This document shows positions 52,001-60,284 of a stretch of 64,000 bases of DNA, piece after piece. Both the position numbers and the translations under genes were made by a program. Source of the DNA: Nautilus pompilius (lineage: Eukaryota > Mollusca > Cephalopoda > Nautilida > Nautilidae); NCBI GenBank assembly GCA_018389105.1, contig JACATO010001453.1:62001-126000 (forward strand), written 5' to 3'. The notes below the pieces were generated by a model, which searched no databases, was not told where the DNA came from, and saw nothing but the letters and a program-made list of their open reading frames with translations. How positions within the stretch are numbered: position 1 is the first letter of the stretch; each line of letters begins with the position of its first letter.

Positions 52001-53200
52001 AATAAGTTAATTTCCAAATATGCCTCAATTTTAAAATTTTTTTTTCACTTCCAGAGATGCCTGAACCTGTGTTTGAATTTTGTCATCCACCCAACTACCA
52101 TCCCAAGCAAAGGAAATATCCCCACAAACAGCCATTTAACAGGTAAAACCATTCTATATCAATACAGCAGAGGAATAGGAACATTTAAAACTCTGTGTAC
52201 ATAGAGAGTATACACTTGCTGTGCCTGCAGCCTGGTTTGATTGAGGTGTTCATGAAGATATAGACGATTACCACAGATGCATCTAAAGTTTAATTTAGAA
52301 CATTTATTATACATGACCCCTGGTGATATGCTGCTAGTATCAAATATCTTGGGCATTCCTTCCTGGGAAACTTCAACTGTCACCATGAAAACATCTGTAG
52401 GGCTCCAGTCTGTCTTCATAATTAAGATTAGAATCGTAGATCTTTATATCTGTTACAATTTTATTGGTATCCAAACATAAACTGTATACTTTAAAAGGGA
52501 TTGTCTAACTAATAATGTGTGGGTGGGAACTAGAACTGCTGGTTTTACCATGTGGAATGATTTAGCATGCCTAAGAGACCACTGACTTTCAGATGCAAGC
52601 TCTCGTTGCTTTTAAGGTGTTACCTATACCATACTAGTAGCATGGTGTATTACAAGGCCAGCCAGTTACATTATTTCTTCTAGCTCTCCTGCACTTTATC
52701 CCTTTGGTGGTCAGAAATGGAGAGGGAATGCCAAAATTAAACATTTAATTTCTCATTTGAATACCATGGCAAATCATTAAAAATTTACATGGATCCTCTC
52801 ATATATGATAACAAAATTCAGATCTTCCCTCTCCTCCTCTTATTTACTATTATTTCAGAGTTCTTCCCAGAACTTATGAAAAAGGAAGTAAATCCAAACA
52901 TGTTATTAAACAAATATACAAATCCTGATGTATGAGTCTCGAAATAACATCTAAGGAATGTACCTTCTATAATCATTTCCCTTTTTTATTTTTAGATACT
53001 TGGACCGTTACAGGGACACACGGGATATCCAGGAAGAAGTTTTACGAGAAAAACTGTCAATTATATCACCATTCAAAGAAAATCCTCCAAGGCCAAAGTA
53101 TCCCAACAGCTACAGAATCCCAAACCACTATGCTCAATGGATCAAGACAAAGATTCAGAACAAGAGACTGAAAAGGATGCAGTGGCAAGATCTGCCTTGA
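37009..53200 (+). CDS. MRPL38: Mitochondrial large ribosomal subunit protein mL38, eight coding exons
   Basis: Coding exons: 37009-37144, 40152-40295, 42332-42540, 43381-43499, 45238-45396, 45886-46022, 52055-52142, 52996-53200. Every junction is GT-AG and keeps phase, giving 398 aa. A basic N-terminal presequence is followed by '[16 protein letters not shown]' and 'YIGLPIP'. The PEBP-like domain (about residues 95-310) has '[13 protein letters not shown]', '[14 protein letters not shown]' and '[16 protein letters not shown]'. Then come 'EPVFEF', 'RYLDRYRD' and a long basic C-terminal tail. mL38 sits on the central protuberance of the mitoribosome. The vertebrate N-terminal insert is absent, as in insect homologs. 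An in-frame ATG at 36970 would add 13 residues, but 37009 has a strong start context (aaaATGg). Intron 1 holds a mariner and intron 6 a decayed transposase. Confidence 0.95.
40370..41641 (-). mobile_element. mariner (SETMAR/Hsmar-type) in MRPL38 intron 1
   Basis: The left end (tcaggtcgttataaaagttt, continuing gtcggttttt) and the inverted right end (ttaggttgtttcaaaagttt, continuing gtcagttttt) match at about 26 of 31 positions. The element is bordered by TA on both sides (40368-40369 and 41642-41643). At 1272 bp it is the size of a complete mariner. It lies antisense to MRPL38, 75 bp after the donor of exon 2. Confidence 0.93.
40494..41451 (-). pseudogene. mariner transposase pseudogene, SETMAR-like
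   Basis: Minus-strand pieces in order: 41451-41224 ('[20 protein letters not shown]'), 41203-40799 ('[16 protein letters not shown]', '[20 protein letters not shown]', 'LEICSSL') and 40700-40494 ('[20 protein letters not shown]', '[13 protein letters not shown]'). This is the order of the helix-turn-helix, 'WVPHEL' linker and 'YSPDLSP.DYH' catalytic region of Hsmar1/SETMAR-type mariner transposases. The third catalytic Asp region is present in modified context. Frameshifts separate the pieces, so no active enzyme is encoded. Confidence 0.88.
46379..46401. repeat. Short ACT microsatellite
   Basis: Seven or so tandem act/cta units in MRPL38 intron 6. Confidence 0.85.
47433..49900 (+). pseudogene. 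Decayed DNA-transposon ORF (hAT/BED-like) in MRPL38 intron 6
   Basis: A possible terminus, aggggtgcaccgatat, at about 47433 resembles hAT-type ends. Translation between about 48180 and 49850 gives scattered protein-like blocks separated by stops and shifts. These are '[20 protein letters not shown]' (about 48920), like the 'CxLH..HNAF' region of hAT-like transposases, and near 49500 '[16 protein letters not shown]' followed in another frame by '[19 protein letters not shown]', like the C-terminal 'LSHGNAxVERGFS' motif of such proteins. No inverted right end was found. Family assignment is tentative; the decayed coding origin is better supported. Confidence 0.5.
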
Positions 53201-56200
53201 CATGATGCTACTCCTAACTAGACTTCTAAGCTTCTCAAGGATTAAATTACTTAGCCAGAAGAAATAACAGGAATGTAAAAAGAATCTCAAAACAATAATC
53301 AAACTTGGAACTTTTTGAACTTAACAGAAGTTATTAAATAATTTGAGAAAAAAACAAAACCTTATCTGATTTAAATAAAATATTCATAGCATTTAAAGCT
53401 GTATAACCTGTCAAGTTTAGTTTATTAAGAACTTTGTGTACAGACCAGTTTTAAAAAAAAAAAAAAAATGTATGAAATTTTAATTTCTCCCTCATTAAAA
53501 GTTGAAGCTCAGAGCTAATTAAAATGGATTGATCTGAACACTATGAGCATATGTGGTGGGGATGGATCTTTCACTCTTCAGTAAATCCAGTTTTGAGGTA
53601 AGCATGTTGCTAAATAAAATTATTCAAGCTTCCCTAGTGCTTGAAGGAAAAACACAGATTTATGACAGCTGAAATCCCCTTCATGCACTACCCATTAAGC
53701 GAAGATCCTATAAGAGCTTTTCTTCTTAGTAGTGGGAGAAAAGCAGAATACCTGTAGAGAAAGACCTGAGATACTACAGGTTGCATGGTAATGTTATCAC
53801 TTTCAACATAACCCATCTAAGGTTGGAGTAAAAAAATAGAAAATCTTACAGCAAGCTAGATCAGACTTTGCAAGGTTTTATTTAATAATATTCTCTAAAT
53901 GTTTAAATAATACAAGGATAATCTTAATTCATGACATTTCAAGATAAATTTTAATAAATCTTTAACACACGAAAAAATAAACAAAATTTGTACATTCAGT
54001 GACTCAACAAGGGCTGAATACTAGTTTCGATACTCAAGAAATTGTATTATTACAACAAACAACCTGTTGTTCAACTTTGCCAATATAACAAGATTGATTC
54101 ATTCTTGCCTATCCATCTTTTGTAGTTCATAATTTGATCAACAGAGGGAGGGGGGGGCTGTATCCAATTGCTAGTGCTCAGATAGCATCCTTTACGCATG
54201 TTGGTCAGTTGTATTCTTTCTTGCTATTGATTTTTATCAGTGATAATTGTAATCCTTGCAAAATGTCTAATAACAGCTTGGCTAGTGCTTTGGCAAGCAA
54301 TCCAAAGAGAGCAAAACTAAAGAAATAAACCTGTTGGATAAGCAGTAACATTTGCTTAAATGCACTCCATCCAGGTATCTGGATTAGGGCTGCATAACAG
54401 GTTGTTTACTGTTTCATAAATGGAAAAAAAAACAAAACAAAATGACTAGCTAAAACTTTGTGAGACATCCTTTCACACTGGAAAGAAATTTCTAAAGTCT
54501 TTTATTTTTTTCAATATATATGTTTATTTACTTAAAATATTTTGATTAACTTAAAACTGTTATCCGATAAATAAAATTACACAACTCTATTCAAAAAAAC
54601 ATGAAGATTCATTTCTTTTTTAACCAAATCAGTTATATTTTCAGTACAAGTTTGTATGAGGAAGATTCATAAACAGATCTCTTTTAACCATTTATTAATA
54701 CAAATTTCATAAAATCAAATTGCATCAGAATACTCATTGACTAACATTTGTATTGTCATAACTGACTGAGGCTTTGCCTACATAATGTAACTTCCATTTA
54801 AAATCCAAAAATACTTTAATGTGAAATCAATCAATTATATATTTAGAGACAATAATAAAAAGGAAACAAATCTGTTTTATTATTTAAAAACATTTGTAGG
54901 GAACAAAAAATATGAAATATTAAATCCAAAATAACATTGTATTAATTAATCTTGTGGTATACGAAAAAGATCAGTTCAAAAAATACTTTCATTGGAGTTC
55001 AAATTATTAAATGTTATTGTATCAACAAAAATATATTGTTAAAGGGGATAGTGACAATAGAACTTTAAAAAAAAATTGATTAATAAATTGTGCACCTGTT
55101 ATACATCCAGCAAACTGGCAACTCTTGAGTTGAGAAGAGATTTCTTTTTCAAAAATGCAAACACTTAATCAACGTCAGCGGTATATCAACTTTAGTATGC
55201 AAGGAGGGGTGTTAGGGTGTATATCATCTTATAAAGAGAGCTATCCATGTCAATTCTAACTTTCACATAAGTTGACAACTTGGCTGTACATTTTCTATTA
55301 TTTTATTTCCGCTTTTAGTTTGAAACCAAGTCAGATGCAAAATGCTCATCTAATGCCTTTAAAGCATTCACACCTGCAACTGACAATACCTAAGTCGTGT
55401 AAAAAAAAATGATAATTACATACCAATTTAAAGTCATTGCATATCACACGATGTTACTTTCCAATGTCCAAACAAAAAGGTTATTTAAATAACCATCAGT
55501 GACAAATCCAGCTTGTCTGTCCATCTCAAACTTTTCTGCAAAAGATGCAAGCAAATTATAGCATTCATCTTAATGTTCAGTTTATTTACAACAATAAACT
55601 TTACTTATGAATCCATAGCAACAATTTTAATACCAAAAGTGTTATAGATTTTTTTAAGTACAATGCTTGCTTTTAATTTATCAAAAGAAAAAATTACTTA
55701 GTAACTTGCTTTTGACAACGTAGTTTTCATATAAACTAAGCCACAAGTGTGAAAAACCGAGTTAGGATTAATGCTTGAAGTTCAAAGACGTCGTTTGTAA
55801 CAAGATGATTATCTAAATAGGGCTCCCCTATTTACAAATGTGGGCTGTCTTGTAAACCGAGTCAGCAATGTGTAGAAAAGAAATAATACAAATGTCAGAG
55901 TGCATTCCAATTTGTCACTGTAGATGGGAAAGTAACCCTTTAAATGTTTGCTAGTTTAGTGAAATTTTCAAAGTTACAATGAATTGTGATGTAGTGTCAT
56001 TTAAAAAACATCTAATATAAAGTTTAACATAGAAACCTTTAAAAACAAATTTTCTCTTTAAAAGTTGATAATAGCCTAAAACAGAGGTTGCCTACAGTCA
56101 GAGAAGATAAACTCAAGAATATACCATATTGTACCATAATATTGCAGGTTTTTTTTCAAAAGGTGATTTATCAGTATCTTAACAAATCTTGTATTATCAG

Positions 56201-56300
56201 TAGGTAAAGGCTTAAGATTTTGAACTATATATGGGAAGTTATTAAAATGGCAAAAAGGCTGTAGCGGTTTATACTAAAGATGTTATTTATCATTCCTATT
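53201..56300. other. Gene-free stretch between convergent MRPL38 and the C/EBP-gamma-like gene
   Basis: MRPL38 ends at 53200 on plus and the C/EBP-gamma-like CDS ends at 56301 on minus, so this DNA carries both 3' UTRs. A canonical AATAAA lies at 53374-53379, about 175 bp after the MRPL38 stop. The rest is very AT-rich with no transposon ends or exon-like frames recognised. Long AU-rich 3' UTR of the bZIP gene could account for much of it. Confidence 0.5.
53374..53379 (+). terminator. Candidate poly(A) signal of MRPL38
   Basis: The first canonical AATAAA after the MRPL38 stop codon, followed by T/G-rich sequence. Use is inferred from position. Confidence 0.55.
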
Positions 56301-56720
56301 CTACTTCTGGGGCTTATGGGTGACAGAATACTCATGGTCTGTGTGTGCCTTCTTCCCCTGTGATAGATCGTTAACATTGCATTGCCCCTCCGCAACTGTG
56401 CTTGCGTGAGCAAGAAACAGGTCCTTTAGCACACTCAGCTCTTTCGAAAGTATCTGGATCTTCTGTTGCAGCATCTGGTTCTCCTCACGCAACCGGACTA
56501 CTTTCTCAACAGTCTCCTTGGCTTTCAGACGGCTCTTGTCCCTACTCTTTCGAACAGCAATGTTATTCCGCTCCCGTCGCTTAATGTACTCATCGCCTTT
56601 AATCTTTCTGTTCCAGTTTTCCTTCTTTCCCCTCTTACTTAAATTGGTGCTGCTGCTGCTGCAGGAATCTGAGTCGCTGGAATCTGTGCAGCTGTTAGGT
56701 GCGGGCCTTTTTGGTGGCAT
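56301..56720 (-). CDS. CEBPG: C/EBP-gamma-like bZIP transcription factor
   Basis: A 139-aa protein from a single coding exon. A Ser/Asp-rich N-terminus (about residues 9-27) leads into the basic region ('EYIKRRERNNIAVRKSRDKS', about 44-63), whose RRERNNIAVRKSR core is the C/EBP DNA-contact sequence. A leucine zipper follows ('LREENQMLQQKIQILSKELS', about 77-96). 'KELSVLKDLFLAHA' just after it is the hallmark that places it with C/EBP-gamma, although the basic region keeps 'VRKSRDK' as in other C/EBPs. Gamma-type proteins lack a transactivation domain and act as heterodimer partners or buffers of other C/EBP/ATF proteins. The start ATG at 56720 is followed by a basic 'PPKRP'. An acceptor-like ctccacacag on minus near 56798 suggests a non-coding upstream exon, so the promoter may lie further upstream, toward the other C/EBP gene. 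Confidence 0.9.
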   Translation of the reverse strand: MPPKRPAPNSCTDSSDSDSCSSSSTNLSKRGKKENWNRKIKGDEYIKRRERNNIAVRKSRDKSRLKAKETVEKVVRLREENQMLQQKIQILSKELSVLKDLFLAHASTVAEGQCNVNDLSQGKKAHTDHEYSVTHKPQK

Positions 56721-57174
56721 GGTTCCAAGCAGACTTCTTTGTTTTGCTATATTTTAAAAAGTAGGAGGAAGAGAGCACATCCAAGTTGTTGTCGTTATCT
56801 GTGTGGAGGGAGAGAGAGAGAAAATATGTCATCAGCAATGCAAATTTATAAAGTAGAAATTCATTCAAGGATCAGCAAATTAACAATCTCAAGTTGCCAG
56901 GATGCAGCTACCCAGATATGGATGTCTCTGAATTTTCTTGAGAAAGAAAACTATATAAAGATCTCATACAACAAGTCTTCTATTCCAGAAAACAGACTCA
57001 TTCAGGCATTTCTCATCACCTTATTAGCAGTAACAATGAAACCATTTGGGTGAACTTTCCCTGTTGCTACCAAGAGTTTTAGTCCTGGGAACAATAGTTT
57101 GATAGTTAATTTATAACAGGTATTTGTTTTTAAAATTTTTGTAAGTGTCTCGATCAACAGCAAGATGAATTTAC

Positions 57175-57325
57175 TGATTGTGCAGATGTTGCTCCCGAAA
57201 AATCACAAAAATAATGTCAATATATTCAAATAAAACTCTTATTTATGTGATTTCTTTTTTAATTATGGAAGTGTAGCAGGGGGTCGCAGGTCTTTGAGTA
57301 TTAGAAAAAGGTTGGGAACCATCGG
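57175..57325. mobile_element. 3'-end fragment of the hAT-like family seen at 2.0-3.4 kb
   Basis: About 150 bp shows strong local identity to two parts of the element at 2029-3352: 'gcagatgttg...ccgaaaaatcac' (compare 2624) and 'aattatggaagtgtagcagg...attagaaaa...ggttgggaaccat' (compare 3272-3350). The two parts are directly joined here. The terminus decays after ggttgggaacca; no matching left end or TSD was found, so it is a truncated copy. Confidence 0.75.
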
Positions 57326-57586
57326 GTTAAGAATTCTGAACCCCCACAAATAGTTACTAGAACATTGTAGCTTCATTAGATTCAAATCCAAAAGGTGTTC
57401 TATATGAAAGAAGTAAAAAAATGTCACCATGATTATCCTTGGGAGCTTAGTAGATGTGGTCGGTTCCCAGAACTGCCACATTGATCCCTAAACAAAACAA
57501 GAACTGTGTGCACGCACAGAGCAGCGATTTAAGTAATTGACTGACCGTCGTCTATCCCCGCCCCGTACATTATAACTGTAAGAAGA

Positions 57587-57794
57587 GGTGTCTGGCCTGG
57601 AGGGTGGGGGAGAGAATGGACGACCCCGACCCCGAGGGAGAGGGGGAATCTTTACAGTTAATAATGGGGCAGGAATGCAGGCGTCTGGACTGGAGGGTGG
57701 TGGGGGAGAGAATGGACGACCCCGACCCCGAGGGAGAGGGGGAATCTTTACAGCTAATAATGGGGCAGGAATGCAGGCGTCTGGCCTGGAGGGT

Positions 57795-57892
<98 letters not shown>

Positions 57893-58547
57893 GAGACTGG
57901 ACGACCCCGACCCCGAGGGAGAGGGGGAATCTTTACAGTAATAATGGGGCAGGAATGCAGGCGTCTGGACTGGAGGGTGGGGGAGAGACTGGACGACCCC
58001 GACCCCGAGGGAGAGGGGGAATCTTTACAGTTAATAATGGTGCAGGAATGCAGGCGTCTGACCTGGAGGGTGGGGGAGAGAATGGAGGACCCCGACCCCG
58101 AGGGGGAGGGGGAGGGGGAATCTTTACAGTTAATAATGGGGCAGGAATGCAGGCGTCTGGCCTGGAGGGGGGTGGGGGAGAGAGACTGGACGACCCCGAC
58201 CCCGAGGGGGAGGGGGAATCTTTACAGTTAATAATGGGGCAGGAATGCAGGCGTCTGGCCTGGAGGGTGGGGGGGGGGGGGGGGGAGAGACTGGACGACC
58301 CCGACCCCGAGGGGGAGGGGGAATCTTTACAGTTAATAATGGGGCAGGAATGCAGGCGTCTGGACTGGAGGGTGGGGGAGAGACTGGACGACCCCGACCC
58401 CGAGGGAGAGGGGGAATCTTTACAGTTAATAATGGGGCAGGAATGCAGGCGTCTGGCCTGGAGGGGGGTGGGGGAGAGAGACTGGACGACCCCGAGGGAG
58501 AGGGGGAATCTTTACAGTTAATAATGGGGCAGGAATGCAGGCGTCTG
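57587..58547. repeat. G-rich minisatellite, nine copies of a ~92-99 bp unit
   Basis: The marker caggaatgcaggcgtctg recurs at 57670, 57766, 57950, 58043, 58142, 58240, 58345, 58438 and 58530. Spacings are 96, 184, 93, 99, 98, 105, 93 and 92 bp; the 184 reflects a 97-bp G run. Each unit contains gggtggggga, gacgaccccgaccccgaggg and gaatctttacagttaataat. Open frames on both strands over this array are by-products of the repeat. It lies upstream of both divergent C/EBP genes. Confidence 0.97.
57795..57891 (+). repeat. 97-bp uninterrupted poly(G) run
   Basis: Between t57794 and a57892 every base is G. It expands the short G stretch present in every minisatellite unit (a smaller expansion is at about 58270-58284). 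Such a run could form G-quadruplexes, and its length is also the kind of value sequencing and assembly get wrong. Confidence 0.95.
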
Positions 58548-58918
58548 ACCGAGTTTCGTTCGCGCCACCCGACCGAAAGGGAAGCCGGGTAAACACGAGG
58601 ATGGGACGCCGGCTTTCCGGATATCGCCGAAATTAATAAGATGAACAATAAATACTGGTGCTGGTGACAGCAACTCCAGCAAGAGCCGTCCGCGGGGATG
58701 AGGGGGGATGAGTTGCTGCTCAATCCAGCGGGGGACGGATGACATGTCAGCCCCGGCCATCCCGCGCGCGACCGGATACTAAGCACCACCAGTGTACCTG
58801 TTTTTCAGAAACAATCAGCCGTCAACCCAGAGAGGTCATTTCACGAGCCGATCAGACCATTCCCCTAGTCCACCCGCGGCCTACAACAATAAACACCTCA
58901 CCACCGAGCGGACCTTGT

Positions 58919-58949
58919 TTATCATCATCATCATCACCACCATCACCAC
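58919..58949. repeat. Short TCA/ACC microsatellite
   Basis: A run of tcatca then accacc repeats in the intergenic region upstream of the plus-strand C/EBP gene. Confidence 0.8.
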
Positions 58950-59138
58950 TATTTGATGCAATAACCCCCCCCCCACACACAGCCTGGTCCAATGGGATCG
59001 CGCGAATTATTCTCTGCCGATTCATCGTTCGGCTAAAATATCTGCCCCCGTTCCAGAACACGGCCTTCCCGACTAAGGTCTTTTTTTTTAGTTTTATTCA
59101 GTCTCTTCATATTCCGACGGCTCTAAGCCGGATGTTAT

Positions 59139-59148
59139 ATTGTGCAAT
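59139..59148. promoter_or_regulatory. C/EBP consensus site attgtgcaat
   Basis: Matches the C/EBP consensus RTTGYGYAAY at all ten positions, in the region between the two C/EBP genes, about 555 bp before the plus-strand start codon. Auto- or cross-regulation is inferred. Confidence 0.55.
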
Positions 59149-59155
59149 ATTTCGG

Positions 59156-59165
59156 GGGGATTTCC
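59156..59165 (+). promoter_or_regulatory. kappaB consensus site ggggatttcc
   Basis: Matches the Rel/NF-kB consensus GGGRNWYYCC at every position and lies 7 bp after the C/EBP consensus site. Adjacent C/EBP and kappaB sites are a known arrangement in immune-gene promoters. Function here is inferred. Confidence 0.5.
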
Positions 59166-59491
59166 TGCTCCTGGGGATGGCATGACACGGTGGGATCACG
59201 TCTAAATTTAGCCAACCAATCATCGTCGAGCATTTCTATGGCATCATTTCCCAAAATAAAAGTCATAATGGAGGGGAGAAAACGTATTCCTCCATAAAAG
59301 AATTTCGTATTGTGACAAAATATAATTCCACAGAGCGGGGGAAAAGCAGTAAATCGGGAGTTTTTAAGCACTGACTAAAATTTCTCTTGAAGATACTTTA
59401 AATCTTATTGAGGAATAAGTTATGGTTTGATGGATTACGTTTTACGCGCGGCGTAACACATTGTTTAAGTAGGTTATCCGGCAGGGCTGAG

Positions 59492-59519
59492 TATATATAG
59501 CTTTTCCCTCCGTGACGTA
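59492..59519 (+). promoter_or_regulatory. Core promoter of the C/EBP gene: TATA box and CRE-like site
   Basis: tatatata at 59492-59499 in a GC-rich setting, then tgacgta (59513-59519), a cAMP-response-like sequence. A start of transcription about 30 bp after the TATA box would fall near 59522, giving a leader of about 170 bases before the ATG at 59694. Confidence 0.6.
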
Positions 59520-59665
59520 GGCACTACGGTTCAGTGGGAGCTCGAGATCGCTGTAACGAAAGAGGGGGGCACAGGAAGGAAGATAGTAGTCATCTCGCAA
59601 GCGATTTGTTCACCGTTGCTTGTTGCCACAACGGATCATTCAGCAGATTACCAGTTTTCTGAGCT

Positions 59666-59743
59666 ATGCTTGAACGACCTCGATTTCGGCGTCATGGAAG
59701 ATTTGTGCGATGTGAAGATCGAGACGGACAAGGTGACGACTGA
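59666..59743 (+). other. Upstream ORF overlapping the C/EBP start
   Basis: An out-of-frame ATG at 59666 opens a 25-codon frame ending with TGA at 59741-59743, past the main ATG at 59694. The main ATG has G at -3 and G at +4; the uORF ATG has G at -3 and C at +4. Vertebrate C/EBP-alpha and -beta mRNAs use a small uORF to control start choice, so this one could matter, but no use is shown. Confidence 0.45.
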
Positions 59744-60284
59744 TGGCGGCGGTGCTAGGAACGCTGCAATGACACCCGACGAAGCGATGACCGGTTTCTG
59801 TGGCGCCGGAGACGAGCAGTCGTACGATATAAACCTGCTGCTGCAGAATCTCGGGGAGAACCAGAGCCCCGTGTCCAGCTCGCTGATACCGAATCTGAAC
59901 TCTCTGGGGGTCGTGATCGCCCCCACCACAACGGACACCAGTCGGCTGGACTCGAAGGTCCAGGACGAGCCCCCGCTCCCGATCAGTTGCCAGGCAACAG
60001 CGACGGGTGGGGTACACAAACAGAGGTCGAGAAGTCGCTCGCAGACCCCGAACGCGGAGTATCGGCTGAAGAGGGAGCGGAACAACCTGGCGGTGCGGAA
60101 GAGTCGTGACAAGATGAGGAGCCGGCAGCAAGAGACGGAGCAGCGGGTCAAGGAGCTGACCCAGGAGAACGAACAGTTGATGAAGAAGGTGGAGCTGTTG
60201 ACCAAGGAACTGACCGTTCTACGTTCGCTCTTCATAAACGTAGGGGCCGGATTACCCAAGCCCCTAGAGGATATACTAGAGTGA
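59694..60284 (+). CDS. CEBP: C/EBP family bZIP transcription factor (invertebrate C/EBP type)
   Basis: A single coding exon encodes 196 aa from the first in-frame ATG. The N-terminal half (about 1-105) is acidic and Ser/Thr/Pro-rich with hydrophobic patches ('YDINLLLQNLG', 'SSSLIPNLNSLGVV'), like an activation region. 'QRSRSRSQTPN' precedes the basic region 'EYRLKRERNNLAVRKSRDKM' (about 122-141). A zipper with 'ELTQENEQLMKKVELLTKEL' (about 154-173) follows, then 'TVLRSLFINVGAGLPKPLED'. The tail after the zipper resembles molluscan and other invertebrate C/EBPs more than any one vertebrate paralog. C/EBPs bind RTTGYGYAAY as dimers. The CDS is GC-rich and CpG-rich. The leader frame stays open back past the predicted start of transcription, so an extended form from a non-AUG codon is conceivable. 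Confidence 0.92.
   Translation: MEDLCDVKIETDKVTTDGGGARNAAMTPDEAMTGFCGAGDEQSYDINLLLQNLGENQSPVSSSLIPNLNSLGVVIAPTTTDTSRLDSKVQDEPPLPISCQATATGGVHKQRSRSRSQTPNAEYRLKRERNNLAVRKSRDKMRSRQQETEQRVKELTQENEQLMKKVELLTKELTVLRSLFINVGAGLPKPLEDILE

Noticed and set aside
57588..58789. Long open frames of 115-305 codons on both strands over the minisatellite, with poly-Gly and repeats such as 'DDPDPEGEGESLQ'
   Set aside because: They arise because the repeat unit is stop-poor in several frames on both strands at once. There is no family similarity, no splice or start context, and the longest contains only repeat units and poly(G).
59648..60259. 203- and 155-codon antisense frames over the C/EBP CDS
   Set aside because: Shadow frames of a GC-rich coding exon. 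The sense frame has an unmistakable bZIP domain; the antisense peptides have none.
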